This document shows, one piece after another, positions 8,238 through 16,814 of a DNA stretch of 64,000 nt. The position numbers and the translations under genes were made by a program. The stretch is from Streptomyces griseoincarnatus (GTDB lineage Bacteria > Actinomycetota > Actinomycetes > Streptomycetales > Streptomycetaceae), in the NCBI GenBank assembly GCA_014649575.1, contig BMTH01000001.1, positions 496,001 through 560,000 on the forward strand. The letters run 5' to 3'. The notes beneath the pieces are model-generated. The model did not search any database, had not been told where the DNA came from, and was given only the letters and a program-made list of their open reading frames with translations. Numbering within the stretch: the first letter of the stretch is position 1; every line of letters starts with the position of its first letter.

Positions 8238-8627
8238 ATGACCGATTCCTCAGCGCAGATCAACGCCCTCATCGTCGACGCGACGGACCCCGAGCGGCTC
8301 GCCGCCTTCTGGTCGGAGGTTCTCGGCAGGCCCGTCGTGGGCCGCACGGGCCCCTACGTCTGGCTCCGTCGCGAGAACGGCCTGGCGCTGGGCTTCCAGC
8401 GCGCCGACACTCCCAAGTCCGGCAAGAACCGCATGCACATCGACATCGCCGCGCCCGACCCGGCCGCCGAGCGGCGCCGGATCGAAGGGCTTGGAGGCCG
8501 GCGCCTGGAGGGGTACGAGGACGGCGGCTTCCTTGTGATGGCGGACCCCGAGGGGAACGAGTTCTGTGTCATCCCCACGGGGCCCGTCGACCTCGACGAC
8601 GAGGGACGCGCGCACTACCTCGACTAG
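8238..8627 (+). CDS. VOC-family (glyoxalase/bleomycin-resistance-like) protein
   Basis: A 129-residue single-module vicinal-oxygen-chelate protein. It opens with INALIVDATDPERLAAFWSEVLG and closes with VMADPEGNEFCVI, the pattern of the Glyoxalase_6-type subgroup common in actinobacteria. Members bind small hydrophobic or metal-bound substrates; the substrate here cannot be told. The ATG start lies after GGAGAGG. It converges with the cupin gene, 13 bp away. Confidence 0.8.
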   Translation: MTDSSAQINALIVDATDPERLAAFWSEVLGRPVVGRTGPYVWLRRENGLALGFQRADTPKSGKNRMHIDIAAPDPAAERRRIEGLGGRRLEGYEDGGFLVMADPEGNEFCVIPTGPVDLDDEGRAHYLD

Positions 8628-8629
8628 AC

Positions 8630-8649
8630 GCGGACGGTGTCTAGTCCGC
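8630..8649. terminator. Small hairpin between convergent VOC and cupin genes
   Basis: GCGGAC at 8630-8635 pairs with GTCCGC at 8644-8649 across the 13-bp gap between the two stops. It is short but well placed for bidirectional termination. Confidence 0.4.
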
Positions 8650-9000
8650 CTTCGCATAGTCCGTCGCCATGGCGCCCGCGAAGTCGTGGACCACGACCTG
8701 TTCGTCGCCGACGACCCACGCGTCGTGGCCCGGCGGGCACACGAAGACGTCGCCGGGGCCGACCTCGCTCTCCGCGCCGTCGTCCATGCGGATGTGCATG
8801 CGGCCCTGGAGAACGTAGCCGTTGTGGTGGATGCCGCACGACTCCGTGCCGGCGATCGGGCCGACCGACTCGGACCAGCGCCATCCCGGCTCGAACGTGG
8901 CGACCGCGAAGTCGAGCCCCGTCATGTGGACCGCTTCGAGGTGGCCCCTCGGGAAGTCGCGTCGCTCGTCGGGCTTGTCCAGCGTCTTCACCTCGAGCAT
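8641..9000 (-). CDS. Small cupin-domain protein
   Basis: A 119-residue cupin. The motifs are ESCGIHHNGYVLQGRMHIRM for the first cupin box and PGDVFVCPPGHDAWVVGDE for the second, so it forms a single beta-barrel that probably binds a metal. Enzymatic and sensory roles both occur in this family, and nothing here separates them. The ATG lies about 115 bp downstream (on its own strand) of the dehydratase end. Confidence 0.75.
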   Translation of the reverse strand: MLEVKTLDKPDERRDFPRGHLEAVHMTGLDFAVATFEPGWRWSESVGPIAGTESCGIHHNGYVLQGRMHIRMDDGAESEVGPGDVFVCPPGHDAWVVGDEQVVVHDFAGAMATDYAKAD

Positions 9001-9115
9001 GTCCCTGCTCCCTTCCGATGACCGGCCCCGTACGGCGAGGGCCGGGTCCTACCTCCTCATCGTCCGCCCGTCCACCCGGGGGCGCCATCCGGGTGACGGG
9101 CGCGGGGCGGCCCGC

Positions 9116-10096
9116 TCAGCCGCCGCCGGGGGCGCACAGACGGGCGAAGCGTTCCGCGTCGACGTTGCCGCCGGACAGGATCAGTCCGACGCGGGGCGGG
9201 AGCGGGCCCGCGCGGCCGGTGAGCAGGGCGGCCAGCGGGGTGGCCCCGCTCGGTTCGAGGACGATCTTCAGCCGGGTGAAGGCGAACCGCATCGCCTCCT
9301 TGATCGCCTCGTCGTCGACCAGCACGACCCGGTCCAGCAGACGGCGGTTCACGGCGAAGGTCAGCTCGCCGGGGGTGGGGACGGCCTGGCCGTCGGCGAT
9401 GGTGCGGGGCACGGGCACGGTGACGCGCCGACCCTCCTCCAGGGAGCGCCGGGTGTCGTCCCCGGCCTCCGGTTCGACGCCGACCACCCGGGTCGCCGGG
9501 TGCAGGCCCTTCACGGCGGTGGCGCTTCCGGCGATCAGTCCCCCGCCGCCGACCGGCGCGATCAGTGCGCCCAACTCGCCGGTCTCCTCGAGCAGTTCGA
9601 GCGCGGCCGTGCCCTGTCCCGCGATGACGTCGGGATGGTCGTAGGGCGGTACCAGGGTGAGGCCCCGCTCGGTGGCGAGGGACTCGGCGAGGGCCGCGCG
9701 GTCGCCGGTGTAGCGGTCGTAGGAGACGACCTCCGCGCCGTACCCATCGGTGGCGGCGCGCTTGGAGGGCGGCGCGTCCTCCGGCATGACGACGACCGCG
9801 GTGGTGCCCAGCTCGCGGGCGGCGAGGGCGACGGCCTGGGCGTGGTTGCCGGAGGAGTAGGCGACCACGCCCCGCGACAGCCGGTCCGGGGGGAGCCGGG
9901 AGACCGTGTTGTAGGCGCCGCGGAACTTGAAGGCGCCCACCCGCTGGAAGTTCTCGCACTTGAGGTGCACCTCGGCGCCGACGAGCGCGTCCAGGGTGCG
10001 GGAGCGCAGGACGGGCGTGCGGTGGGCGACGCCGTGCAGGCGTGCGGCGGCGGAGCGGACGTCGTCCAGGGTGATCGGCGGGGTGGTGGTCGTCAC
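9116..10096 (-). CDS. PLP-dependent threonine/serine dehydratase-like enzyme
   Basis: A 326-residue fold-type II PLP enzyme. The PLP lysine lies in GAFKFRGAYN, the substrate loop is SSGNHAQAVA, and the phosphate-binding glycine loop is PVGGGGLIAGSA. The layout matches catabolic threonine dehydratase, which makes 2-oxobutyrate and ammonia, and serine racemase. The length lacks a C-terminal ACT regulatory domain, so it is not the biosynthetic allosteric IlvA. The substrate could be threonine, serine or a hydroxyaspartate. Confidence 0.85.
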   Translation of the reverse strand: MTTTTPPITLDDVRSAAARLHGVAHRTPVLRSRTLDALVGAEVHLKCENFQRVGAFKFRGAYNTVSRLPPDRLSRGVVAYSSGNHAQAVALAARELGTTAVVVMPEDAPPSKRAATDGYGAEVVSYDRYTGDRAALAESLATERGLTLVPPYDHPDVIAGQGTAALELLEETGELGALIAPVGGGGLIAGSATAVKGLHPATRVVGVEPEAGDDTRRSLEEGRRVTVPVPRTIADGQAVPTPGELTFAVNRRLLDRVVLVDDEAIKEAMRFAFTRLKIVLEPSGATPLAALLTGRAGPLPPRVGLILSGGNVDAERFARLCAPGGG

Positions 10097-10230
10097 GCGG
10101 TCCCTCCGGAGGAAGTCGGTGCGGTCAGCCTACGCATCCCGCACCGGCCGCGCCGCCGGCCACAGGGGCACGGAGGGAGGGGGAATACCGGGGTGGCCGG
10201 CCCGGTTGTCGGGCGCGAAGGAGGTGCCGG

Positions 10231-10578
10231 GTGAACACCACGTACTACGACCACGGAACGCACGCCGAGCGCTGGGAGCGCGCGGGGATGTTCTTCGACG
10301 CCAAGGACTACTACTCCGCCGCGCGGGTCCTGGGCAGCCTGGTCGAGGAGGTGCCGGAGCAGACCGGGCCGCGTCTGCTGCTCGCCCGCGCCTACTACCA
10401 CTCGGCCCAGCTGCGCCGCGCGGAGGCCGAGTTGCGGATCATCGTGGACCGCGACCCGGTGGAGCACTACGCCCGTCTGATGCTCGGCCGCACCCTGCAG
10501 CGGCAGGGGCGGGACGCCGAGGCGCAGACGCACCTGCGGCTCGCGGCCGCGCTGGCCGGCGACTTCGGCGAGATCTGA
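10231..10578 (+). CDS. Tetratricopeptide-repeat protein
   Basis: A 115-residue cytoplasmic protein of TPR-like helices (AGMFFDAKDYYSAARVLGSL, ARAYYHSAQLRRAEAELR, YARLMLGRTLQRQGRDAEAQ). Three repeats span nearly the whole length, suggesting a protein-interaction adaptor. The GTG start has a strong GAAGGAGG site. It is a single-gene unit closed by the hairpin that follows. Confidence 0.8.
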   Translation: MNTTYYDHGTHAERWERAGMFFDAKDYYSAARVLGSLVEEVPEQTGPRLLLARAYYHSAQLRRAEAELRIIVDRDPVEHYARLMLGRTLQRQGRDAEAQTHLRLAAALAGDFGEI

Positions 10579-10590
10579 CACGCGCACGGA

Positions 10591-10623
10591 CGGTGCCCGG
10601 TTCCCTTCGGGGAGCCGGGCACC
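10591..10623. terminator. Strong bidirectional terminator
   Basis: GGTGCCCGGTTCCC and GGGAGCCGGGCACC pair almost perfectly around a TTCG loop, between the stops of the TPR gene (10578) and the convergent PepSY gene (10631). Confidence 0.8.
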
Positions 10624-10630
10624 GTGCGTG

Positions 10631-12037
10631 TCAGAGGGGCGCGGGGCCGTACGTCCGGCGGCCCCTGCGGTGTGCGATCTCGCCGAGCACGACGTCGACG
10701 GCGAGGAACACCGCCAGCGGGATGCCGAGCAGCGGGAGGAAGTACCCGAGGACGGCGATCAGCGCGAGCAGCGGCACCAGCAGCTGCGGCGGCACGTGCT
10801 GCCACGCTCCCCGGGGGACCGGCCGGCCGAACGCCGAGCCGCGGCCCCGCTGCCACCACAGGCGGTAGCCCCACACGATCAGCAGGATCAGGGCGAGGGC
10901 GAGCAGCATCAGGACGATCTGGTTGACCAGGCCGAACAGGGTGCCGGTGTGCAGGTCGATGCCCCACCGGGTGAGTTTGGCGAGGATCGGGTAGTCCTCG
11001 AACCGCAGCACGTCGGTGACCTGCCCGGTGGCCGGGTCGACGGCCACCGCGTCCTGCTTCTCCGGCCAGCTCCGCTGGATCTGCCGCACCACGTACCCGG
11101 ACGACGCGTCGGCGGGCGGCACGAGCTCCACCGGGTTGTCCAGGCCCTCGGCGCGCGCCGCAGCGAGCACCCGGTCCAGGCCGACGCCGTGCGCCGCGTC
11201 GCCGCCCGTTCCCCCGGCCGTGCCGTGGCCCGTGTGCTCGCCGGCCGTGGCGGACACCGTGGGGGTCTCCTGGCCGAGCGCGGCGCGCAGGTCGCCGATG
11301 TGCGCGCCGGCGTACGCGGACCAGGTCAGGCCTGTCGCGGAGAGGAACACGAAACCGAGCGCGGCCCATGCGCCCACCCCGGCGTGCAGGCCGAGGGTGC
11401 GACGGCGCCCGGTGGTGCCGCGCAGTCCGCGCCGCGCGCGGCGGCGGGAGAACCACAGCACGAGCCCGCCGCAGGCGACGACCCACAGCCAGCTCGCCGC
11501 GAACTCGCTGTAGAGCCGCCCCGGTTCGCCGAGGTGCAGGTCGCGGTGGAACTCGTCGATCCAGGTGCGCAGGGGCAAGGCGCCCGTGGAGCCGTACTGT
11601 TCCAGCGCGCCGCGGACCCGCGCGGTGTACGGGTCGACGAACACGGCGAGCGTGTGGCCCGGGTCGACGCCCGGGACGCCGGAGAGCAGCACCCTGGTGG
11701 TGGCGCCGGGCTCCGGGGAGGGACGCACGGCGGCGATCTCGCCGTCGGGGTGAGCGGCGCGGGCGGCCTCCACCTGCTCGGAGAGCGGCAGTTCGCGGTC
11801 ACCGACGGGGACGGTCAGCTCGTCCGCGTAGAGGATCCGCTCCGCCTGGAAGGAGGCGGCGTACAGCAGGCCGGTGAGGGCGGCGACGAGGAGGAACGGC
11901 GCCACCAGGACGCCCGCGTAGAAGTGCAGGCGCAGGACGAGCGGGCGGAGGGTGGCCCAGGCGCCCCTGCCGCGTGCGGGTGCGGGTGCGGGCGGTGAGG
12001 GGGCGTCGTCGGTGGCGGGTGTGGGGGTGGTGGTCAT
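10631..12037 (-). CDS. PepSY-associated transmembrane protein
   Basis: A 468-residue membrane protein with the PepSY_TM architecture. The first membrane span (LHFYAGVLVAPFLLVAALTG) is followed by an extracytoplasmic PepSY segment and the histidine-bearing WIDEFHRDLHLG. Further spans lie near 210, 260, 385 and 425. Relatives are iron-regulated or sit with siderophore uptake and are proposed ferric reductases, a role not shown here. The ATG at 12037 has GGGAG upstream; the frame is open a further 34 codons without a better site. The start is 132 bp from the divergent def gene. Confidence 0.82.
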   Translation of the reverse strand: MTTTPTPATDDAPSPPAPAPARGRGAWATLRPLVLRLHFYAGVLVAPFLLVAALTGLLYAASFQAERILYADELTVPVGDRELPLSEQVEAARAAHPDGEIAAVRPSPEPGATTRVLLSGVPGVDPGHTLAVFVDPYTARVRGALEQYGSTGALPLRTWIDEFHRDLHLGEPGRLYSEFAASWLWVVACGGLVLWFSRRRARRGLRGTTGRRRTLGLHAGVGAWAALGFVFLSATGLTWSAYAGAHIGDLRAALGQETPTVSATAGEHTGHGTAGGTGGDAAHGVGLDRVLAAARAEGLDNPVELVPPADASSGYVVRQIQRSWPEKQDAVAVDPATGQVTDVLRFEDYPILAKLTRWGIDLHTGTLFGLVNQIVLMLLALALILLIVWGYRLWWQRGRGSAFGRPVPRGAWQHVPPQLLVPLLALIAVLGYFLPLLGIPLAVFLAVDVVLGEIAHRRGRRTYGPAPL

Positions 12038-12169
12038 CGGCGGTGTTCTCCCGGGGGACAGGTTCGACGGGTGGTGCCGGTGCAGAGGTCGGGGCGGAGT
12101 GCCGTCGAGTTCCCGGGAGCGGTGTGTGAGCTGGGGCACACAGGGTGAAGGTCATGCGATCCTGGCGTG

Positions 12170-12814
12170 ATGGAAGCTCCGAGCGATCACGTGCCGTTGG
12201 CCGAGCGGGTCGAGCAACTCCTCGCCGAGGAGGGTCCTTTGCCCATCGTCGCCGCCGGACACCCGGTGCTGCGCCGCCGCACCGTGCCGTACGACGGGCA
12301 GCTGGGCGACGCGCTGCTGACGCGGTTCGTGCGGGCGCTGCGCGTCACGATGCGCGCGGCGCCCGGTGTGGGGCTGGCCGCGCCACAGGTGGGGGTGGGG
12401 CTGCGGATCGCGGTGATCGAGGACCCGGCGCCGGTGCCGGAGGAGGTGCGGGTCGCGCGCGGGCGGGAGCCGCAGCCGTTCCGGGTGCTGGTGAACCCGG
12501 CGTACGAGGCCGTCGGCTCGGAGCGGGCCGCGTTCTTCGAGGGGTGTCTGAGTGTGCCCGGCTATCAGGCGGTGGTGGCGCGGCACGCGGCGGTGCGGCT
12601 GACCGGGCAGGACGAGCGGGGGCGGGCACTCGACGAGGAGTTCACCGGCTGGCCCGCCCGGATCGTGCAGCACGAGACCGACCACCTGGACGGCACGCTG
12701 TACCTGGACCGGGCGGAGCCGCGCTCGCTGTCCTGCAACGCGGCGACGGCCCGGTACTGGGGGCAGCCGACGGCCGAGGAGGCGGCGCGGGCGCTGGGCT
12801 TCGACCTGCCGTAG
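12170..12814 (+). CDS. def: Peptide deformylase
   Basis: It removes the formyl group from the N-terminal methionine of new proteins. All three catalytic motifs are present: GVGLAAPQ (66-73), EGCLS with metal ligand Cys126, and QHETDH with His168, Glu169 and His172. At 214 residues it is of usual length. GTG-ATG are adjacent at the start; ATG 12170 is taken. Streptomycetes usually carry several def genes, so this may be an accessory copy. Confidence 0.94.
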   Translation: MEAPSDHVPLAERVEQLLAEEGPLPIVAAGHPVLRRRTVPYDGQLGDALLTRFVRALRVTMRAAPGVGLAAPQVGVGLRIAVIEDPAPVPEEVRVARGREPQPFRVLVNPAYEAVGSERAAFFEGCLSVPGYQAVVARHAAVRLTGQDERGRALDEEFTGWPARIVQHETDHLDGTLYLDRAEPRSLSCNAATARYWGQPTAEEAARALGFDLP

Positions 12815-12857
12815 CCGCGCCCGCCCGCTCGGGAGCCGTCCCGGTCGCGGGCGCCGG

Positions 12858-14303
12858 TCAGGCGTCGCGGTAGGCCTCCAGCAGCCGCAGCCACACCTCG
12901 CTGATCGTGGGGTACGACGGGACGGCGTGCCACAGCCGGCCGACCGGGACGCGTCCTGCCACCGCCACGGTCGCCGCGTGGATCAGCTCCGCGACACCCG
13001 GTCCGACGAGGGTGACGCCGCGCACGATCTCGTCCTCCAGGTCGACGACCATGCGGGCCCGGCCCCGGTAGCCGTCGCCGTACAGGCTCGCGCCCGCCAC
13101 CGACGACAGGTCGACGTCCACGGCCCGCACCCGGTGGCCGGCCTGCTCGGCCTCGGCGAGGGTGAGGCCGACGGAGGCCGCCTCCGGGTCGGTGAAGACG
13201 ACCTGCGGGACGGCCGCGTGGTCGGCTGTGGCGGTGTGCGCGCCCCACCTCTCGGTCCGCACCGGCTCGCCCGCCGCCCGGGTGACGATGGCGGCGCCCG
13301 CGATGCGCGCCTGGTACTTGCCCTGGTGGGTGAGCAGCGCGCGGTGGTTGACGTCGCCGACGGCGTACAGCCAGTCGTGGCCGGTCACCCGGAGACTGTC
13401 GTCCACGTCCAGCCAGGACCCCGGCTCCAGGCCGATCGTCTCCAGGCCGAGGTCGTCGGTGCGGGGGGCGCGGCCGGTGGCGAAGAGGATCTCGTCGGCC
13501 TCGATCCGGTCGCCGGTGTCGGTGAGGACGACGACGGTGCCGTTCTCCCTGCTCACGGCCTTCACGGAGGTGCCGGTACGCAGGTCGGCGCCGGCCTCGG
13601 TGAGGGCCTCGGCGACCAGCTCGCCCGCGAAGGGCTCCATGCGGCCGAGCAGGCCGTCGCCGCGCACCAGGACGGTGACCTGCGAGCCGAGCGCCTGCCA
13701 GGCGCAGGCCATCTCGGTGGCGACGACCCCGCCGCCCACCACGACCAGCCGGCCGGGCGCGGAGTGGGCGCTGGTGGCCTCGCGGCTGGTCCAGGGGCGG
13801 ACCTCGTCCAGTCCGGGCAGGTCGGGGAGCTGGGCGCGGCTGCCGGTGCAGACGGCGACGGCGTGCCGGGCGGTGAGGACGCTCTCGCGGCCGTCGGGGC
13901 CGGTGACGGTGACGGTGCGCGGGCCGCTGAGGCGCCCCCGGCCCCGGTACAGGTCGGCGCCGGTGCCCTCCAGCCACTGGACCTGGCCGTCGTCCTTCCA
14001 GCCGGAGGTGAAGGAGTCGCGGCGGGCGAGCACGGCGGCGGTGTCCAGGGGGCCCTGGACGGACGCGCTCAGTCCGGGCAGGCGTCGGGCGTCGGCCCGG
14101 GCGAGGACCGGGCGCAGCAGGGCCTTGCTGGGCATGCACGCCCAGTAGGAGCACTCTCCGCCGACCAGTTCGCTCTCCACCACCGCCGTGGAGAGCCCGG
14201 CCGCGCGGGTGCGGTCGGCGACGTTCTCCCCGACCGGTCCGGCGCCGATCACCACCACGTCGTAGGCGGTCGTTTCCGTGTGCGTCGTTCGCGTTTCCGT
14301 CAT
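12858..14303 (-). CDS. Class I pyridine nucleotide-disulfide oxidoreductase (lipoamide dehydrogenase/mercuric reductase type)
   Basis: A 481-residue FAD flavoprotein. It has the FAD site VVIGAGPVGENVA, a redox disulfide in GGECSYWACMPSK (Cys51 and Cys56), an NAD(P) site VVVGGGVVATE, and the C-terminal dimer-interface HAVPSYPTISE. ATG 14303 is used; an in-frame ATG 12 codons earlier lacks a ribosome site. It diverges from the thioredoxin gene, suggesting a thiol-redox role, but thioredoxin reductases belong to a different class. The true substrate (mycothione, lipoamide or another disulfide) is open. Confidence 0.85.
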   Translation of the reverse strand: MTETRTTHTETTAYDVVVIGAGPVGENVADRTRAAGLSTAVVESELVGGECSYWACMPSKALLRPVLARADARRLPGLSASVQGPLDTAAVLARRDSFTSGWKDDGQVQWLEGTGADLYRGRGRLSGPRTVTVTGPDGRESVLTARHAVAVCTGSRAQLPDLPGLDEVRPWTSREATSAHSAPGRLVVVGGGVVATEMACAWQALGSQVTVLVRGDGLLGRMEPFAGELVAEALTEAGADLRTGTSVKAVSRENGTVVVLTDTGDRIEADEILFATGRAPRTDDLGLETIGLEPGSWLDVDDSLRVTGHDWLYAVGDVNHRALLTHQGKYQARIAGAAIVTRAAGEPVRTERWGAHTATADHAAVPQVVFTDPEAASVGLTLAEAEQAGHRVRAVDVDLSSVAGASLYGDGYRGRARMVVDLEDEIVRGVTLVGPGVAELIHAATVAVAGRVPVGRLWHAVPSYPTISEVWLRLLEAYRDA

Positions 14304-14353
14304 GGCGTCAGTCTGGCGGGTGGTGTGCCAGGTGGCCACATGGGTAGGGGCGC

Positions 14354-14380
14354 GGAATACGTGACCGGTCGGCCGTGTTG
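14354..14380 (+). promoter_or_regulatory. Sigma-R type promoter for the thioredoxin gene
   Basis: GGAAT at 14354-14358 and GTTG at 14377-14380 are separated by exactly 18 bp, the known consensus of the disulfide-stress sigma factor SigR. Transcription would start near 14386, about 34 bp before the thioredoxin ATG. Confidence 0.8.
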
Positions 14381-14419
14381 AGCCGACGCCCGAGCCGACA
14401 GCAGGAAGAGGACCAGACC

Positions 14420-14812
14420 ATGAGCGCCACCGTCGAACTCACCAAGGAGAACTTCGACCAGACGGTCACCGACAACGAGTTCGTGCTGATCGACTTCTGG
14501 GCGGAGTGGTGCGGGCCCTGCAAGCAGTTCGCACCGGTGTACGAGAAGGCGGCCGAGGACAACCCCGACCTGGTGTTCGGCAAGGTGGACACGGAGGCGC
14601 AGCCCGAGCTGGCCGCGGCCTTCGGCATCCAGTCGATCCCGACGCTGATGATCGTCCGCGACCAGGTCGCGGTGTTCGCCCAGCCCGGCGCCCTGCCGGA
14701 GGCCGCGCTGACCGATGTCATCGGTCAGGCCCGCAAGCTGGACATGGAGCAGGTGCGGCAGCAGATCGCCGAGCAGCAGGCCCAGCAGCAGGGTGGCGGT
14801 CAGGGCGCCTGA
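14420..14812 (+). CDS. trxC: Thioredoxin
   Basis: A 130-residue thioredoxin with the WAEWCGPCKQ active site (Cys31, Cys34), the cis-proline in IQSIPTLMIV and a glutamine-rich tail (QQIAEQQAQQQGGG) beyond the usual fold. It reduces protein disulfides in the cytoplasm. The sigma-R promoter upstream and the position relative to the flavoprotein match what I recall for S. coelicolor trxC, hence the symbol; orthology was not checked. The ribosome site is AGGAAGAGG. Confidence 0.92.
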   Translation: MSATVELTKENFDQTVTDNEFVLIDFWAEWCGPCKQFAPVYEKAAEDNPDLVFGKVDTEAQPELAAAFGIQSIPTLMIVRDQVAVFAQPGALPEAALTDVIGQARKLDMEQVRQQIAEQQAQQQGGGQGA

Positions 14813-14840
14813 CGCGCCCTGTCCCGCACGCGGCGTGTGA

Positions 14841-16292
14841 TCAGAACGGGTGGCGCGCCGCCCCGCCGCGGACCGTCGTCCAGCGCAGTTCGGTGAACGC
14901 GTCCAGGTTGGCCTCGCCGCCGAAGCGGGAGCCGGTGCCGGACGCGGCGACCCCGCCGAAGGGGGCCACGGCTTCGTCGTTCACCGTCTGGTCGTTCACG
15001 TGCACGATGCCCGTGGGGATGCGGTCCGCGAGGTCCAGCCCCCGCGCCGGGTCCGCGGTGACGATGCCGACCGCCAGCCCGTAGGGGCTCGCCGCGGCGA
15101 GGGCGACGGCCTCGTCGTCGGTGCCGAACGGCCGTACCGGCGCGACGGGGCCGAAGACCTCCTCCGTGTAGGCGGGGGTGAGGTCGTCCGCCTCGGCGAG
15201 CACGGTGGGCCGGTAGAACAGGCGGTCGTGGGCGCCCCCGGCCGCGAGCCGGGCGCCGCCCGCGGTACTGGCCCCGACCAGTCCGTGCACCTTGCCGAGC
15301 TGGCCCCGGTCGATCAGCGGGCCCAGGTGCACCCGCTCGCGGTGCGGGTCGCCGACGGTGAGCTCGTCCGCGCGGACGGCCAGCCGTTCCACGTACTCCT
15401 CGTACAGCGACGCGTGCACCAGGTGGCGGCCGGTCGTCATGCAGATCTGGCCCTGGTGGAAGAACGAGCCCCAGGCGGCCGCCGAGATCACCGCGTCGAG
15501 GTCGGCGTCCTCCAGGACGACGAGGGCGGAGTTTCCGCCCAGCTCCAGGTGCGCGCGCTTCAGGTGCCGGCCGGCGGCCTCGCCCACGGCGCGGCCGGCG
15601 TCGGTGGAGCCCGTGAAGGAGATCACCGGGATGTGCGGGTCGGTGACCAGCGCCTGACCGGCCTCCGCTCCCCCGGGGAGCACTTGGAGCAGCCCCTCGG
15701 GCAGCCCCGCCTCGGCGAAGACCGCGGCGAGGGCGAGCCCGCCGCAGACCGCTGTGCGGGGGTCCGGTTTGAGGACGACGGCGTTGCCCAGGGCGAGGGC
15801 CGGGGCGACGGAACGGATCGACAGGATGAGCGGCGCGTTGAACGGGGCGATGACGCCGACCACGCCGACGGGGACGCGGCGGGTGTACGACAGGCGCTGC
15901 TCCTCGGTGGGCAGCACCTGGCCCGCCGGGCGGGAGGCGAGGGCTGCGGCCTCGTAGCACTCCTGGGCGGCCACGTGGAGCTCGAAGTCGGCCTTGCCGG
16001 GGATGCTGCCGGCCTCGCGGACGAGCCAGTCCTTGAGCGCGGGGTGGTGGTGGTCGTGGTCGGCGAAGAGGTCGCCTGCTCGGCGGAGGACGGCTGCTCG
16101 GTCGAAGTGGGGGGCGGCGGCCCAGGCGTGCTGTGCGGTGTGCGCCGCTTCGGCGGCGGGCTCCACGTCCTCGGGAGCGGCCAGGGTGACCGTGGTCAGG
16201 CGGTCACCGGTCGCGGGCTCGGTGACGGGGTGGTGGGGGCCCTTGAGGGGGTGGGTCGTGCCGATGGCGGTGGCGGGGTCGGGCCAAGTCAT
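14841..16292 (-). CDS. NAD(P)-dependent aldehyde dehydrogenase (benzaldehyde/vanillin type)
   Basis: A 483-residue aldehyde dehydrogenase that oxidises an aldehyde to its acid. The catalytic residues are Glu250 in HLELGGNSALV and Cys284 in GQICMTTGR, with the cofactor loop SFTGSTDAGRAVGE. HQGQICMTTGRHLVH resembles benzaldehyde and salicylaldehyde dehydrogenases. The start is ATG 16292, with AGGAGG five bases upstream. It converges with the thioredoxin gene. Confidence 0.88.
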   Translation of the reverse strand: MTWPDPATAIGTTHPLKGPHHPVTEPATGDRLTTVTLAAPEDVEPAAEAAHTAQHAWAAAPHFDRAAVLRRAGDLFADHDHHHPALKDWLVREAGSIPGKADFELHVAAQECYEAAALASRPAGQVLPTEEQRLSYTRRVPVGVVGVIAPFNAPLILSIRSVAPALALGNAVVLKPDPRTAVCGGLALAAVFAEAGLPEGLLQVLPGGAEAGQALVTDPHIPVISFTGSTDAGRAVGEAAGRHLKRAHLELGGNSALVVLEDADLDAVISAAAWGSFFHQGQICMTTGRHLVHASLYEEYVERLAVRADELTVGDPHRERVHLGPLIDRGQLGKVHGLVGASTAGGARLAAGGAHDRLFYRPTVLAEADDLTPAYTEEVFGPVAPVRPFGTDDEAVALAAASPYGLAVGIVTADPARGLDLADRIPTGIVHVNDQTVNDEAVAPFGGVAASGTGSRFGGEANLDAFTELRWTTVRGGAARHPF

Positions 16293-16378
16293 GACGCCCT
16301 CCTGCGTCGCGGTCCGGTCCGCGTACCCCTTGGGCGGGGTGGGCAACACACGTCTACGCCTGACCGCGGGCAGCCGTG

Positions 16379-16582
16379 CGCAGTCGTGCCGCTCGAGGCG
16401 GCACGGGTGGGCGCGGGGGGGCAAGCCGCCGACGCCGGATTACGGGACGGACACCCACAGCCGAGCGCGACGGACGCGCCAGCCGCACGCAGTCGTGCCA
16501 CTCGGGACGGCACGGGTGGGCGCGGGCGGCAACCCGCCGACGCCGGGCTACGGGACACCCCCGGCCGACCGCGACGGGCGCG
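16379..16582. repeat. Two tandem copies of a ~100-bp intergenic repeat with internal palindrome
   Basis: Copies at about 16379-16479 and 16488-16582 share roughly 85-90% of bases, starting CGCAGTCGTGCC. Each has a hairpin with CGTGCC and GGCACG arms near its start. A related segment in the opposite orientation (CACCCGTGCCGCC) appears near 16688. The 16293-16814 gap contains no convincing gene; it is these repeats plus the shorter pair described next. Confidence 0.8.
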
Positions 16583-16723
16583 GTCTGTCGTCGTACCGCC
16601 CAAGGGCAGCGTGGGCACCATGGCTCGGCGCGTGGCACTGGGCCGGGGGGACGGTGCGCAGCCCGGGGCCCACGGGGCGCCCTCGCGCCCACCCGTGCCG
16701 CCCCAGCGGCGCGACCGCCCGCG

Positions 16724-16802
16724 GAAGGCGGCAGCCGGCCGACGGCGGCGCGCGCGGGCCGCCGGGGTGCCGGTGTGCCGGGGAAGGCGGCAGCCGGCCG
16801 TG
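16724..16802. repeat. Direct repeat pair GGAAGGCGGCAGCCGGCCG
   Basis: A 19-bp sequence occurs at about 16725 and again at about 16783, separated by GC-rich non-coding sequence just after the LacI gene end. Each copy contains the small palindrome GGCAGCCGGCCG. No function is known. Confidence 0.6.
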
Positions 16803-16814
16803 CGAACGGCCGCG

